Below, in pieces: positions 15,191 to 23,878 of a DNA stretch of 37,084 nucleotides (position 1 is its first letter; every line of letters starts with the position of its first letter). Source of the DNA: Lentisphaeria bacterium (GTDB lineage Bacteria > Verrucomicrobiota > Lentisphaeria > Victivallales > UBA1829); contig JAGCTY010000063.1 of NCBI GenBank assembly GCA_017963105.1, positions 1 to 37,084 of the forward strand, read 5' to 3'. Below the pieces are notes generated by a model that was given only the letters and a program-made list of their open reading frames with translations, did no database searches and had not been told where the DNA came from. Made by a program: the position numbers and the translations under genes.

Positions 15191-17083
15191 ATGATGAAAA
15201 CAGACAATCCTCCACAGAAAGAACTTACGCGGACCGGACTTGTCCGGCTCTTCCTGCGCGGCAGCAAACGCTGGTTCGCGCTCGCCATATTGTTTACCCC
15301 GCTGGTCTCCCTGCTGGAACTGCTCAACCCGCAGATCATCCGGTTCACGGTGGACTCCGTGCTGGGCGGGACTGAGCCCGATTCCGGAAGCCTTCTCGCG
15401 GTCCTGCCGGAACTCATGGGCGGGACGGAATTCATCCGGACGCATCTCTGGATCGCGGCGTGCGCCGTGCTGGCCGTTTCGACGGCTTCGCTTCTGTGCC
15501 GCTATCTCTCCCAGCTTACGCAGGCGGCCGGCGCGGAGACGCTGGTGGAGACGATGCGGAACATGCTGTTTGTCCACATCCAGCATCTGCCGTTCGCGTG
15601 GCACATGGAGCATCAGACGGGCGACATCATCCAGCGCTGCACCTCGGACGTCGAGATGGTGAAACGGTTCCTCTCCGATCAGCTCACGGGCATCTTCCGC
15701 ATCGTGGTCCTGATCGTGCTGTCGCTGTGCTTCATGTTCGGCATGAACGTGCGTCTGGCGGCGCTCGCGTCGTTCGTGATTCCGGTGGTCGTGGGGTCGT
15801 CGTTTCTTTTCCACCGGAAGATCGCCTCGAAATTCCTGGAATGCGACGAGAACGAGGGGAAGCTCTCGACCATCGTGCAGGAGAACCTGACCGGGGTGCG
15901 CGTGATCCGCGCGTTCGGACGCGAACAGTACGAGGTCGCGAAGTTCGATGCGCAGAACCGTTATTACGTGTCGCTGTGGGTGCGGCTGGGGCGCATTCTG
16001 AGCCTGTTCTGGGTGACGGGCGACTTCATCTGCGTCCTGCAGGTGCTGCTCCTGCTCGTCTGCGGCTCCGTCTTTGCCGTCCGGGGCGAGCTGACCGCGG
16101 GCGAGTTCATCGCGTTCCTGTCCTACAACGGCATGCTGATGTTTCCGATCCGCCGCCTCGGGCACATGATCTCCGAGCTGAGCAAGGCGGGCATTTCCCT
16201 GAACCGCATCCGCGAGATCCTGGCGTCGCCGGAGGAGACCGACCCGCCGGACGCCCTCACGCCGCCGCTCGACGGCGACATCGTGTTCGACCATGTGAGC
16301 TTCGGATACGACGGATGCCCGGAGCTCCTGCACGACGTGTCGTTCACGGTCCCGTCCGGGACGGTGTTCGGCATTCTCGGGGGCACGGGCAGCGGCAAAT
16401 CCACGCTGATGCACCTGCTGTGCCGCCTGTACGACCTGAAGCCCGGATGCGGCACCATCTCGGTCGGCGGCGTCGATATCGCCCGGATCCGCCGCGACCA
16501 CCTCCGCAAAGGCATCGGGATCGTCCTCCAGGAACCGTTCCTCTTCTCCCGATCCATCGCGGAAAACATCGGGATCGCCGCGCCGGGCATCGGCATGGAC
16601 GAAATCCGGGCGGCGGCCCGCACGGCGTGCATCGAGGAGACGGTCGACCGTTTCAGGGACGGCTTCGACACGACAGTCGGCGAACGCGGCGTGACGCTCT
16701 CCGGCGGGCAGAAACAGCGCACCGCCATCGCACGTCTGCTGGTCGGCCGTTCCCCGGTCATGATCTTCGACGATTCCCTGTCAGCGGTCGACGCCGAAAC
16801 CGATGCGAAAATCCGCCGCGCCCTGCGGCACGATTTCAGGGGGCGCACCGTGATCCTGATCTCCCACCGCATCGCCACGCTCATGGAGGCCGACCGCATC
16901 CTCGTGCTGTCCGGCGGGCGCATCGCCGAGACCGGGACGCACGACGAACTCATGCGGCACGGAGGCATCTACCGCAAAAACTACGAATTGCAGATGAAGT
17001 CCCCGGACGACGAGGCCGTTCCGGTTCCGGGAGACGAGCCGCCCGGTCCCGCGCCCCAAACCGCGGAGGTGAACCATGAGTGA
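15191..17083 (+). CDS. Heterodimeric ABC exporter subunit with degenerate Walker B (MdlA/BmrC-like)
   Basis: A 630-residue half-transporter: transmembrane domain of six helices in about residues 20-330, then an ATPase domain. Walker A GGTGSGKST is at 397-405, the ABC signature LSGGQ at 503-507, Walker B VMIFDD at 523-528 and the switch histidine at 559. The residue after the Walker B aspartate is Asp528 where the catalytic glutamate is expected, so this subunit contributes the inactive ATP site, as in TM287/TM288 and BmrCD type heterodimers. Start: ATG 15191 and 15194 lack a Shine-Dalgarno; an in-frame ATG at 15164 with a weak GGA is the alternative. It overlaps the next gene by 8 bp, showing translational coupling. 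Substrate unknown; lipids, drugs or glycan precursors are possible. Confidence 0.9.
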   Translation: MMKTDNPPQKELTRTGLVRLFLRGSKRWFALAILFTPLVSLLELLNPQIIRFTVDSVLGGTEPDSGSLLAVLPELMGGTEFIRTHLWIAACAVLAVSTASLLCRYLSQLTQAAGAETLVETMRNMLFVHIQHLPFAWHMEHQTGDIIQRCTSDVEMVKRFLSDQLTGIFRIVVLIVLSLCFMFGMNVRLAALASFVIPVVVGSSFLFHRKIASKFLECDENEGKLSTIVQENLTGVRVIRAFGREQYEVAKFDAQNRYYVSLWVRLGRILSLFWVTGDFICVLQVLLLLVCGSVFAVRGELTAGEFIAFLSYNGMLMFPIRRLGHMISELSKAGISLNRIREILASPEETDPPDALTPPLDGDIVFDHVSFGYDGCPELLHDVSFTVPSGTVFGILGGTGSGKSTLMHLLCRLYDLKPGCGTISVGGVDIARIRRDHLRKGIGIVLQEPFLFSRSIAENIGIAAPGIGMDEIRAAARTACIEETVDRFRDGFDTTVGERGVTLSGGQKQRTAIARLLVGRSPVMIFDDSLSAVDAETDAKIRRALRHDFRGRTVILISHRIATLMEADRILVLSGGRIAETGTHDELMRHGGIYRKNYELQMKSPDDEAVPVPGDEPPGPAPQTAEVNHE

Positions 17084-18917
17084 CGCCGCATTCCGCAACC
17101 GCGAATCCGGAGACAGGCGCGTCCGCCTGCCGTGGTTCGGCATTCCCGCGCTTCTGCCGTTCCTGAAGCCGTTCCGCCGGCCCATGGCCCTCATGGTGGG
17201 GTTGTGCCTGGCGGGCGGCTGTCTGGACATCTGCCTGCCGCTTTTCCAGCGTTACGCCATCGACCATTTCATCACGGAGGAGACGCTCGACACGCTGCCG
17301 GCGTTCATCGCGCTGTATCTGCTTTTCATCACCGGGTCCTTCGTCCTGAACTACGGCGCGTTCTATTATGCTTTCTTCATGGAGATGAACGTGTCGATGG
17401 AGCTCCGGCGGGCGGCGTTCAACCATCTCCAGACGCTGTCGTTCTCGTTCTTCAACCGGAACAGCGTCGGGTACATCCATTCGCGCGTCATGAGCGACAC
17501 GGAACGCATTTCGATGCTGGTGTCCTGGCACGTGATGGAGGCGATCTGGACCCTGATCTTCATGTTCGGCGCGCTTGTGATCATGTTCTCCATTTACTGG
17601 CAGCTGGCGGCGGGCGTGAGCCTGGCGCTGCTGGCCGCCGCCTTCGCGGTCGCGTTTTTCCAGCGGGCGATCTTCCGCGTCAACAAAAGCATCCGCGAGC
17701 TGAATTCGCGGATCACGGGGAATTTCAACGAAGGCATCACGGGCGCCCGCACGATCAAGACCCTGGGGGCAGCCGGGCGGATCGCCGGGGATTTCAGGAA
17801 GGACACGCGGAAGATGAACCGCACTTCGGTTCTCGGGATGCACTTCAATGCGCTTTTTGCCTCCACGGTGGCGTTCGCGCCCTCGTTCGCGCTCGCGATC
17901 GTGCTGTGGCGCGGCGGCCTGCTGACGCGCGAAGGCGTGATGGAGATCGGCACGCTGTCCGTGTTCATGTCCTACGCCGTCAGCATGATGGAGCCGTTCC
18001 ACTGGATTTCGTCCGCGGTGTCCGAGCTGATCGCGGCGCAGGTGAACATCGAACGGTTCTCCCGCCTCGTGAACACCGCTTCGGACGTGGCGGACACGCC
18101 GGAGGTCACGGCGAAGTACGGCGACGCCTTCTGCCCGAAACGCGAGAACTGGGAGCCGCTTCACGGCGACGTCGAGTTCCGCGACGTGTCGTTCCGCTAC
18201 CCCGACGGCGACGAGACGATCCTGGAGCATTTCAACCTGAAGGTGCCGCAGGGGGCCGGCGTGGCGCTGGTCGGCGAAACCGGCGCGGGGAAATCCACGC
18301 TCGTGAACCTCGTGTGCCGGTTCTTCGAGCCGACCGCCGGGCAGGTCCTGATCGACGGCCGCGACGTGCGCGAACGCTCCCAGCTCTGGCTGCACAGCCA
18401 CATCGGATACGTCCTGCAAACCCCGTACCTGTTCTCCGGAACCGTCCGCGAAAACCTCCTGTACGGCAACCCGAACGCCACGGAAGAGCAGATCGAGCTC
18501 GCGATCAAACGCGTTTCCGCCGACCGGGTGATCTCGCGCATGGGGAACGGCCTGGACAGCCAGGTCGGCGAATGCGGCGACCTGCTTTCCACCGGCGAAA
18601 AACAGCTGATCTCGTTCGCGCGCGCCATCCTGGCCGACCCGCGGATCCTGGTGCTGGACGAAGCGACGTCCTCGGTCGACACCGTGACCGAAAAAATGAT
18701 CCAGGACGCCATCGGCGAGGTCACCCGCGGACGCACGTCGTTCGTCATCGCGCACCGCCTCTCCACTGTCCGCGGTGCGGACATGATCCTGGTCATGAAG
18801 GACGGGCGCGTGGTGGAGCACGGCACGCACGTGAATCTGATGCGCGCCCGTGGCTATTACCATTCGCTGTACACGAAGCAGTTCGAGCTTGAGGCCGTGA
18901 AGAAGCTGTCCGTCTGA
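17076..18917 (+). CDS. Heterodimeric ABC exporter partner subunit (MdlB/BmrD-like)
   Basis: A 613-residue half-transporter that pairs with the preceding gene. The membrane domain spans about residues 25-330 and the ATPase domain follows. Walker A GETGAGKST is at 400-408, Walker B VLDEATSSVD has the catalytic glutamate at 529, and the switch motif is VIAHRLSTV. The signature reads LSTGE (504-508), a departure from LSGGQ. Combined with the partner, one nucleotide site is complete (this Walker A/B with the partner's LSGGQ) and the other doubly altered (partner Asp528 with this LSTGE), the expected asymmetry of heterodimeric exporters. The ATG at 17076 lies inside the 3' end of the upstream gene. 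Confidence 0.9.
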   Translation: MSDAAFRNRESGDRRVRLPWFGIPALLPFLKPFRRPMALMVGLCLAGGCLDICLPLFQRYAIDHFITEETLDTLPAFIALYLLFITGSFVLNYGAFYYAFFMEMNVSMELRRAAFNHLQTLSFSFFNRNSVGYIHSRVMSDTERISMLVSWHVMEAIWTLIFMFGALVIMFSIYWQLAAGVSLALLAAAFAVAFFQRAIFRVNKSIRELNSRITGNFNEGITGARTIKTLGAAGRIAGDFRKDTRKMNRTSVLGMHFNALFASTVAFAPSFALAIVLWRGGLLTREGVMEIGTLSVFMSYAVSMMEPFHWISSAVSELIAAQVNIERFSRLVNTASDVADTPEVTAKYGDAFCPKRENWEPLHGDVEFRDVSFRYPDGDETILEHFNLKVPQGAGVALVGETGAGKSTLVNLVCRFFEPTAGQVLIDGRDVRERSQLWLHSHIGYVLQTPYLFSGTVRENLLYGNPNATEEQIELAIKRVSADRVISRMGNGLDSQVGECGDLLSTGEKQLISFARAILADPRILVLDEATSSVDTVTEKMIQDAIGEVTRGRTSFVIAHRLSTVRGADMILVMKDGRVVEHGTHVNLMRARGYYHSLYTKQFELEAVKKLSV

Positions 18918-18977
18918 CCCGGGGCGGATGCGGGCTGGAACAATGATCCCAAACAGACGGAAAATCATGTCCACGGG

Positions 18978-19006
18978 TTGCATTTCTCTGCTTTCCAGTG
19001 TATATT
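18978..19006 (+). promoter_or_regulatory. Promoter of the GT-C-like membrane protein gene
   Basis: TTGCAT (18978-18983), 17-bp spacer ending GTG, TATATT (19001-19006). It is the same arrangement as the promoter at 10055-10083. Confidence 0.65.
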
Positions 19007-19066
19007 TTCCAGATGGCGGCCCTTCGTGCGCCATGGTCTCTTACCGTTTTCAACAGGAGTTCAGAT

Positions 19067-20644
19067 ATGGAATCCATCCGGCGGCTTAATCCCCTTCCGG
19101 ATCCCGCCCGGCCGTTGTTCCGCCCGACGCCCGCCGAGCTCGTCCTCTGGCTTGTCTTCGCCGCCGTCACGCTGGTGACGGTCTGGTACCATGAGCCGTG
19201 GCGCGACGAGGCGCAGGCGTTTCTGGTGGCCCGCGACAACACGCTTCCCGGCCTCGTCCTCCACATGAAGTTCGAGAGCCAGTTCCTGCTGTGGTATCTC
19301 TTCACCTGGCCGTTCGTCCGTCTGTTCGGGCTGCCGATCTTCGGGGTCAACCTGCTGCACTGGGCGCTGTCGTGTTCCACGGCGTACCTGGTCGTGCGGC
19401 GCGCGCCGTTCCGTTTCCTCACCCGGGCTGCGATGATCTTCGGCGTGCTGTTCGCGTTCGAGTTCACCGTGGTCGCGCGGCACTACGCGGCCGGCGTCTT
19501 CCTGCTCGCGGTCCTGCTGGTGAACTGGCGCGAGCGCTTCCGGCGTCCCGTCCTGTACGCGTGCGGGATTGCGCTTTGCGCCTCGTCCAACCTGCCGGTC
19601 TGGACATGTCTGGGCGGGCTGTGCTGCACGATCGGGTATGAAGTGATCGTGCGCCGTCTCTGGTCGCGCCGGATCATCGCGTCCATGCTGGTCTGCGTCT
19701 TCGGGTTTATGCTGGCGCTGGGGAGCATTTTCAACGGAAGCGGGTTCGGATCGCCGTATGTTGGCAAGCGCGGCGTCGTTCTGGCCCGGAAGGCGGTGTC
19801 CGAACGTCTGTGGTCCGCGCTCGACGCGATTTCGGGTACGGTCTATCTGCCCGTCTGGGTATGCGTCCTCTGCCTCGTGCTCGGCGCGCTGTATTTCGTC
19901 CGGAAATCCATTCCCGCCTTCATATGCTTCCTGACGTCCGCCGGGCTGATGGTTTCGCTTCAGGTCGTCGGCGGGTTCCATTCCATGCGGCACGTCGGGT
20001 TCCTGCTGGTCGGGACGGTTGCCGCGAGCTGGATCGCCGCTCTGGACGATGCGCCCGGCCCTGAGCATCGGATGCGGCTTCCCGCCCGGGCGTCGGCCTG
20101 CCTGGACATCGCCGCGGGCTGCGCCGCCGCACTGGTCCTGTCGGTTCAGGCGTTCGTCACGCCGTTTTTCGTCCTTTGCGAGATTCTGTATCCTTTTTCG
20201 CACGGTCACGCCGCCGCGGACTTCATCCGCCGCAATATTCCGGAGGACGTCCCGATGTTCTGCTTCACGGCGCGTTCGAACGTCTCGGTCCTGCCTTGGC
20301 TGCCGGGGCGGAGGTTCTTCATCTTCGACCGCATGGAGTACGGCACTTTTTCCAAATGGGGCCGCACGTCCGGGGAGTCCATGAAGGTCATGGCGGACGA
20401 GGGAGCCGCACGGCTCGAACCGACGCAGCCGTACGGGATCTTCGTGGTCGCGATGAACGAGGATCCGAACCTCTTCCCGCCGAACATGATCCTGCTTTAC
20501 GATTCACGCAAAAACGAGCGTCCCGTGTGGGGTCCGTATGTGGAGGAGTTCCTGGTGTTCGCCGTCGTGCGTGGGGAGGACGTCGAGCATTACCGTTCTA
20601 TGGGCGGGGAGCGCAGGCCGTCCCGGCTCCTGCCGGACCTTTGA
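19067..20644 (+). CDS. Polytopic membrane protein, probable GT-C glycosyltransferase
   Basis: A 525-residue inner-membrane protein with about 9-11 predicted hydrophobic helices, the first at residues 24-40. Directly after it comes YHEPWRDEAQAF, with Asp47-Glu48 in the first external loop; an acidic pair here is the hallmark of GT-C enzymes such as GT39 mannosyltransferases and ArnT, which use polyprenyl-phosphate sugars. ARDNTLPGLV and the ESQFLLWYLFTWPF segment fit that architecture. The C-terminal ~130 residues are soluble and would lie outside the cytoplasm. The start ATG at 19067 follows AGGAG (19055-19059); an upstream in-frame start at 18998 overlaps the promoter and is rejected. Substrate unknown. 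Its promoter and 3' hairpin make it a single-gene unit between the ABC exporter and GH30 genes. Confidence 0.65.
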   Translation: MESIRRLNPLPDPARPLFRPTPAELVLWLVFAAVTLVTVWYHEPWRDEAQAFLVARDNTLPGLVLHMKFESQFLLWYLFTWPFVRLFGLPIFGVNLLHWALSCSTAYLVVRRAPFRFLTRAAMIFGVLFAFEFTVVARHYAAGVFLLAVLLVNWRERFRRPVLYACGIALCASSNLPVWTCLGGLCCTIGYEVIVRRLWSRRIIASMLVCVFGFMLALGSIFNGSGFGSPYVGKRGVVLARKAVSERLWSALDAISGTVYLPVWVCVLCLVLGALYFVRKSIPAFICFLTSAGLMVSLQVVGGFHSMRHVGFLLVGTVAASWIAALDDAPGPEHRMRLPARASACLDIAAGCAAALVLSVQAFVTPFFVLCEILYPFSHGHAAADFIRRNIPEDVPMFCFTARSNVSVLPWLPGRRFFIFDRMEYGTFSKWGRTSGESMKVMADEGAARLEPTQPYGIFVVAMNEDPNLFPPNMILLYDSRKNERPVWGPYVEEFLVFAVVRGEDVEHYRSMGGERRPSRLLPDL

Positions 20645-20660
20645 TTCGTCAGGAATAAGA

Positions 20661-20696
20661 AGCCGCCGCGGAAGTCAAGTCATCCATGCGGCGGCT
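20661..20696. terminator. Bidirectional terminator hairpin
   Basis: Perfect 9-bp stem AGCCGCCGC (20661-20669) with GCGGCGGCT (20688-20696), then GTGCTTTTG. It sits in the 83-bp gap between the convergent GT-C-like and GH30 genes and could serve both. Confidence 0.65.
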
Positions 20697-20727
20697 GTGC
20701 TTTTGAGTTCCGTTTGATAGCCCGGTT

Positions 20728-22218
20728 TCAGTTTTCGATAAAGGTCTGCATGGAATGCGGCGCGAGCAGCGTTTCCAGGTATTTTCCGCCGAGCCTGACC
20801 GTCAGGCGGCGTTCCGTGTTCGCGCGGTTGCCCGCCACGACCACGTATTTCCCGGCGGGGTTCTTAAAGACCATCACGGGCGTTTCCTCCGTTCGTCCGC
20901 CGAACGCGCCGAGCAGTTTCGTCCCGGCGGTCACGAAGTGGCTGTAATGCTTCACCGCGTAGTATTCGGGCGTGAGGGTCGCGGTTTTCGCGCGGGAATC
21001 CACGCGGATCAGGGCGTTCTGCCGCCAGCCCCAGGCGCTTTCCCCGCGGTCGCACAGGATCACGTTCCAGAACGTGTATTCCTCGCAGCCTTTGCCGAGG
21101 TAGTCGTTGATGATGCCGAAAGTGTGCTCCGCCGCGCGCCAGTCGAACGTGCCGCTGCCGCATTCGCTCTCCGTCTGCACGACTTTCAGGTGCGGATACT
21201 TGCTCCGCACCTGGGGGATGATCTGCGAGCCCTCCCACTGGAACCCGAGCCCGGCGAAGATGTCCTTTCCGTTCATGACGCTGTCGGAAAGGATGCCGTC
21301 GACTTCCTCGAACCGGTTCGTGTTGAACGTGCCGAGGTAGAGCTCGACGCCGGGGCATTTCTCCTTCAGGGCGGGTGCGAGGTATTCGGCGTTGAAGAGC
21401 GCGGCGCCGTGCGGGGTCCAGGGGCAGCCGGGGTAGGGCGTGTAGCTGTAGGCTTCGTTCTGGTACATCACGCGTTTGATCGGGATGCCCAGCTTGCCGT
21501 ATTCGTCGATGTAGCGGCAGAAATAGTCCGCGTAGGTCCTCAGGTAGCGCGGGTCCTGGATCATGAAATCCTCCCCGGCGAGCCAGTCGGGGAACTTGTC
21601 GCGCCGGATCTGCCGGTCGGATTTGCGGTGCAGCAGGTAGTTGATGCGCGAGTCCATCTTGTTGTAGCGGCTGCTCTGAACCGGATAGTCCTGGTTGATC
21701 TTCATCCAGGCGGGCGGGGACCACGGGGAACACCAGAACCAGAGGTCCGGGTTGTGCTTCTGCGCAGCGTGGATGTACGGGACGAGCGCGGATTTGTCGC
21801 GCGTCATGTCGAAATACATCAGGTCGAAATCGCCCGCGACCTCGCTGGCGCTGTACCAGCTGCGGGCGTAATCGTTTGCGCCGAGCGAGAGGCGTCCGTG
21901 CGTGTATTTCAGGTCGCCGTCCGGCGCGAAGATCCGCTTCAGCAGCTCGTCCTGCTTCTCCTCCGGCAGGATATGCAGCGCGTCCCAGCCGAGTTCGTTG
22001 AAGCACGTCCCCCAGCCTTTGAATGTCATGAATGTTTCGTCGCCGGTCACGGAGATGATCGGCTGCCCCTCGGCCTTTTCCGAGGCGGATATGCTGCTTT
22101 CCTTCCAGTAATCGCCGTCGGTGCTGGTGTAGCGGGTGAACGTCTGAGCGGATGCCGGGGCGGCGGCCGCCAGGGCCAGAACGGCTGCGATGCCGAGGCG
22201 TTTCAGTGTGCGTGTCAT
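20728..22218 (-). CDS. Secreted glycoside hydrolase family 30 enzyme
   Basis: A 496-residue exported enzyme. Residues 1-25 are a clear signal peptide (basic start, Ala/Leu core, cleavage after ASA). The (beta/alpha)8 barrel shows GH30 landmarks: FKGWGTCFNELGW, CSPWSPPAWMK, YQNEAYSY with the predicted acid/base Glu255, and VVQTESECG with the predicted nucleophile Glu350. The C-terminal ~80 residues form the usual beta-sandwich side domain. The acid/base motif is NEA where many members have NEP. GH30 covers glucosylceramidases, beta-1,6-glucanases, xylanases and fucosidases, so substrate is not assigned. The ATG at 22218 is chosen for the signal peptide and a GGAA about 12 nt upstream; the frame continues far upstream antisense to waaA, but that part is not protein-like. 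Confidence 0.87.
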   Translation of the reverse strand: MTRTLKRLGIAAVLALAAAAPASAQTFTRYTSTDGDYWKESSISASEKAEGQPIISVTGDETFMTFKGWGTCFNELGWDALHILPEEKQDELLKRIFAPDGDLKYTHGRLSLGANDYARSWYSASEVAGDFDLMYFDMTRDKSALVPYIHAAQKHNPDLWFWCSPWSPPAWMKINQDYPVQSSRYNKMDSRINYLLHRKSDRQIRRDKFPDWLAGEDFMIQDPRYLRTYADYFCRYIDEYGKLGIPIKRVMYQNEAYSYTPYPGCPWTPHGAALFNAEYLAPALKEKCPGVELYLGTFNTNRFEEVDGILSDSVMNGKDIFAGLGFQWEGSQIIPQVRSKYPHLKVVQTESECGSGTFDWRAAEHTFGIINDYLGKGCEEYTFWNVILCDRGESAWGWRQNALIRVDSRAKTATLTPEYYAVKHYSHFVTAGTKLLGAFGGRTEETPVMVFKNPAGKYVVVAGNRANTERRLTVRLGGKYLETLLAPHSMQTFIEN

Positions 22219-22310
22219 GGATGCGGTTCCTTTTCTTGAGCGGACTGACGCTTTTTCTGCTGGAATGAAGCGGTCCGGTCCGCGCGTTTGCATGATGGTT
22301 TTCCGGTTCC

Positions 22311-22338
22311 AATATAGCAGGCTTTTTCCGTTTTTCAA
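22311..22338 (-). promoter_or_regulatory. Promoter of the GH30 gene
   Basis: On the minus strand TTGAAA (22338-22333), 16-bp spacer, TATATT (22316-22311), about 95 nt before the start codon. The remaining waaA-GH30 gap (22219-22448) also has a GTGCGC/GCGCAC hairpin at 22413-22435. Confidence 0.7.
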
Positions 22339-22448
22339 GGCGGAAAGCGGTTTTTCGGACGCGGCAAAAAAGTGTGCCCGGGCGGGGCCGAATACAGCCT
22401 GACGCAATTTCCGTGCGCGAGCGTAAGGTGCGCACTGCTTTGCGGAGA

Positions 22449-23726
22449 CTATGACTCCTTCACGGCGGCGAGGACTTTTTCGAGCGCGCCGCGGCTCTTC
22501 AGCATGACATCCCGGGCGCGTTCGCCGAGTTCGCGGCGTTTTTCGGGATCGGCGAGCAGACTGCGGACGGCTCCGGTGAGTTCGTCGTCCTTCATCACGC
22601 GCAGCACGGCGTCGCCTTTCACGAGGGCGTCCAGCGCCTGACGGAAATTCTTCAGCTGACGGCCGCAGACCACGGGCTTGCCCATGACGGCGGGCTCGAT
22701 GATGTTCTGTCCCTCGTCGTTTCCGGCGAGCGTCTTGCCCATGATGATCAGGTCCGCGCCCTTGATAAGGCGCGCGAGTTCGCCTGTCGTATCCGCCAGC
22801 AGCACGGCGAATCCCTGCTTGTCGCCGGTGTCGTTGCTCCGGCGATGGTAGCGCAGGCCGCGGTCGCGGATCATCTTTTCGATGTCGTTGCCGCGTTCGG
22901 CGTGGCGCGGCACGAGCACGAGCCGCAGGGCGGGGAATTCCTTCTGAAGCGCCATGAAGGTATCGAGGATGAGCGGTTCCTCCGGGCTGTGCGTGGAGGC
23001 CGCCAGCAGGACCGTGATGCCCTGTTCGCCGAAGATGGCGGGGAAATCCGCGCCGTCGCCGGAGGGCGGCGCCTGGTCGAACTTGATGTTGCCGCACACC
23101 GACACGCGGTCGTCGATGCCGGGCGCGATCGTGAGCAGGCGTTCGCGGTCGAGCTCGGTCTGCGCGCAGATGCGGTCGAACTTGCGGAGCATGGGCGCGA
23201 TCACGAAGCGGAACCGGCGGTATCCGCGGTAAGAATGGTCGGAGATGCGCGTGTTGGCGAGCATGAGCTTTGCGCCGGAACGCTTCGCCGACGAGATCAG
23301 CTGCGGCCAGAGTTCGGTCTCGAAGATCACGAGTTTCGACGGACGGATCAGGCGCATGGCCGACCACACGAAGAAACACCAGTCGATCGGGCAGAAGATG
23401 ACCTTCACGCGCGCCGGATCGGTCTTGTTCCGCGCGATCTCCTGCGCCGTGGTGGTCGTGGTGCTCAAAATGAACTTGCGGTCCGGTTCCGCCTCCGCCC
23501 ACGCCTTCAGCAGCGGCAGCGTGAGGTTCGTTTCGCCCACGCTCACTGCATGGAGCCAGGTCGCGCCGCGCCATTCCTTCAGCTCGCGGCGGCGCGCCGC
23601 GCCGAAGATGCCGAACCGTTCGAGGTACGTTTCCTTATACCCGGAGCGGCGGATGTATTTCACGATCAGGCCGGGCAGGTAGAACAGGAACACCAGCGGA
23701 AAGAAAAGATTATAGAAGAAAAGCAT
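22449..23726 (-). CDS. waaA: 3-deoxy-D-manno-octulosonic acid transferase
   Basis: Transfers Kdo from CMP-Kdo to the lipid A precursor (GT30), at the inner face of the cytoplasmic membrane. Length 425 residues is typical. Residues about 3-24 form the N-terminal membrane anchor (FFYNLFFPLVFLFYLPGL). The invariant WLHAVSVGE motif follows, with the catalytic-base glutamate at residue 65, then LSTTTTTAQEIA, the IFCPIDW strand, FETELWPQLI and, in the C-terminal domain, STHSPEE, VPRHAERG and a GGQNIIEP-like segment reading GNDEGQNIIEPAVMGKPV. Presence shows LPS synthesis and hence a Gram-negative outer membrane. It has its own promoter; no other lipid A genes adjoin it. Confidence 0.95.
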   Translation of the reverse strand: MLFFYNLFFPLVFLFYLPGLIVKYIRRSGYKETYLERFGIFGAARRRELKEWRGATWLHAVSVGETNLTLPLLKAWAEAEPDRKFILSTTTTTAQEIARNKTDPARVKVIFCPIDWCFFVWSAMRLIRPSKLVIFETELWPQLISSAKRSGAKLMLANTRISDHSYRGYRRFRFVIAPMLRKFDRICAQTELDRERLLTIAPGIDDRVSVCGNIKFDQAPPSGDGADFPAIFGEQGITVLLAASTHSPEEPLILDTFMALQKEFPALRLVLVPRHAERGNDIEKMIRDRGLRYHRRSNDTGDKQGFAVLLADTTGELARLIKGADLIIMGKTLAGNDEGQNIIEPAVMGKPVVCGRQLKNFRQALDALVKGDAVLRVMKDDELTGAVRSLLADPEKRRELGERARDVMLKSRGALEKVLAAVKES

Positions 23727-23774
23727 GAAGGCACGTCTTTTTTATTGGGCGGAATCAGAAAAACGGGAATAAAT

Positions 23775-23803
23775 AATATACATCTCTTTTTGCGAAAAAG
23801 CAA
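23775..23803 (-). promoter_or_regulatory. Promoter of waaA
   Basis: On the minus strand TTGCTT (23803-23798), 17-bp spacer, TATATT (23780-23775). The spacer holds the dyad CTTTTTCGCAAAAAG, closely matching that in the promoter at 4806-4834. Confidence 0.7.
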
Positions 23804-23827
23804 TTCAACCAGGAGATAGAAGGAGGG

Positions 23828-23852
23828 ATTCCACAGGTGTTTCCTATGGAAT
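23828..23852 (-). terminator. Weak hairpin after the aldo/keto reductase gene
   Basis: ATTCCA (23828-23833) pairs with TGGAAT (23847-23852) with inner AGG/CCT pairing, 26 nt past the gene stop. No T-tract follows, so termination is only a suggestion. Confidence 0.3.
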
Positions 23853-23878
23853 TTGCAGGCTTGAGTGAATTCGGCAAA

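Noticed and set aside
22219..23574. N-terminal extension of the GH30 frame to about 948 residues
   Set aside because: The extension runs antisense to waaA, is Arg/His/Ala-rich and lacks family similarity, whereas the internal ATG gives a signal peptide and its own promoter.
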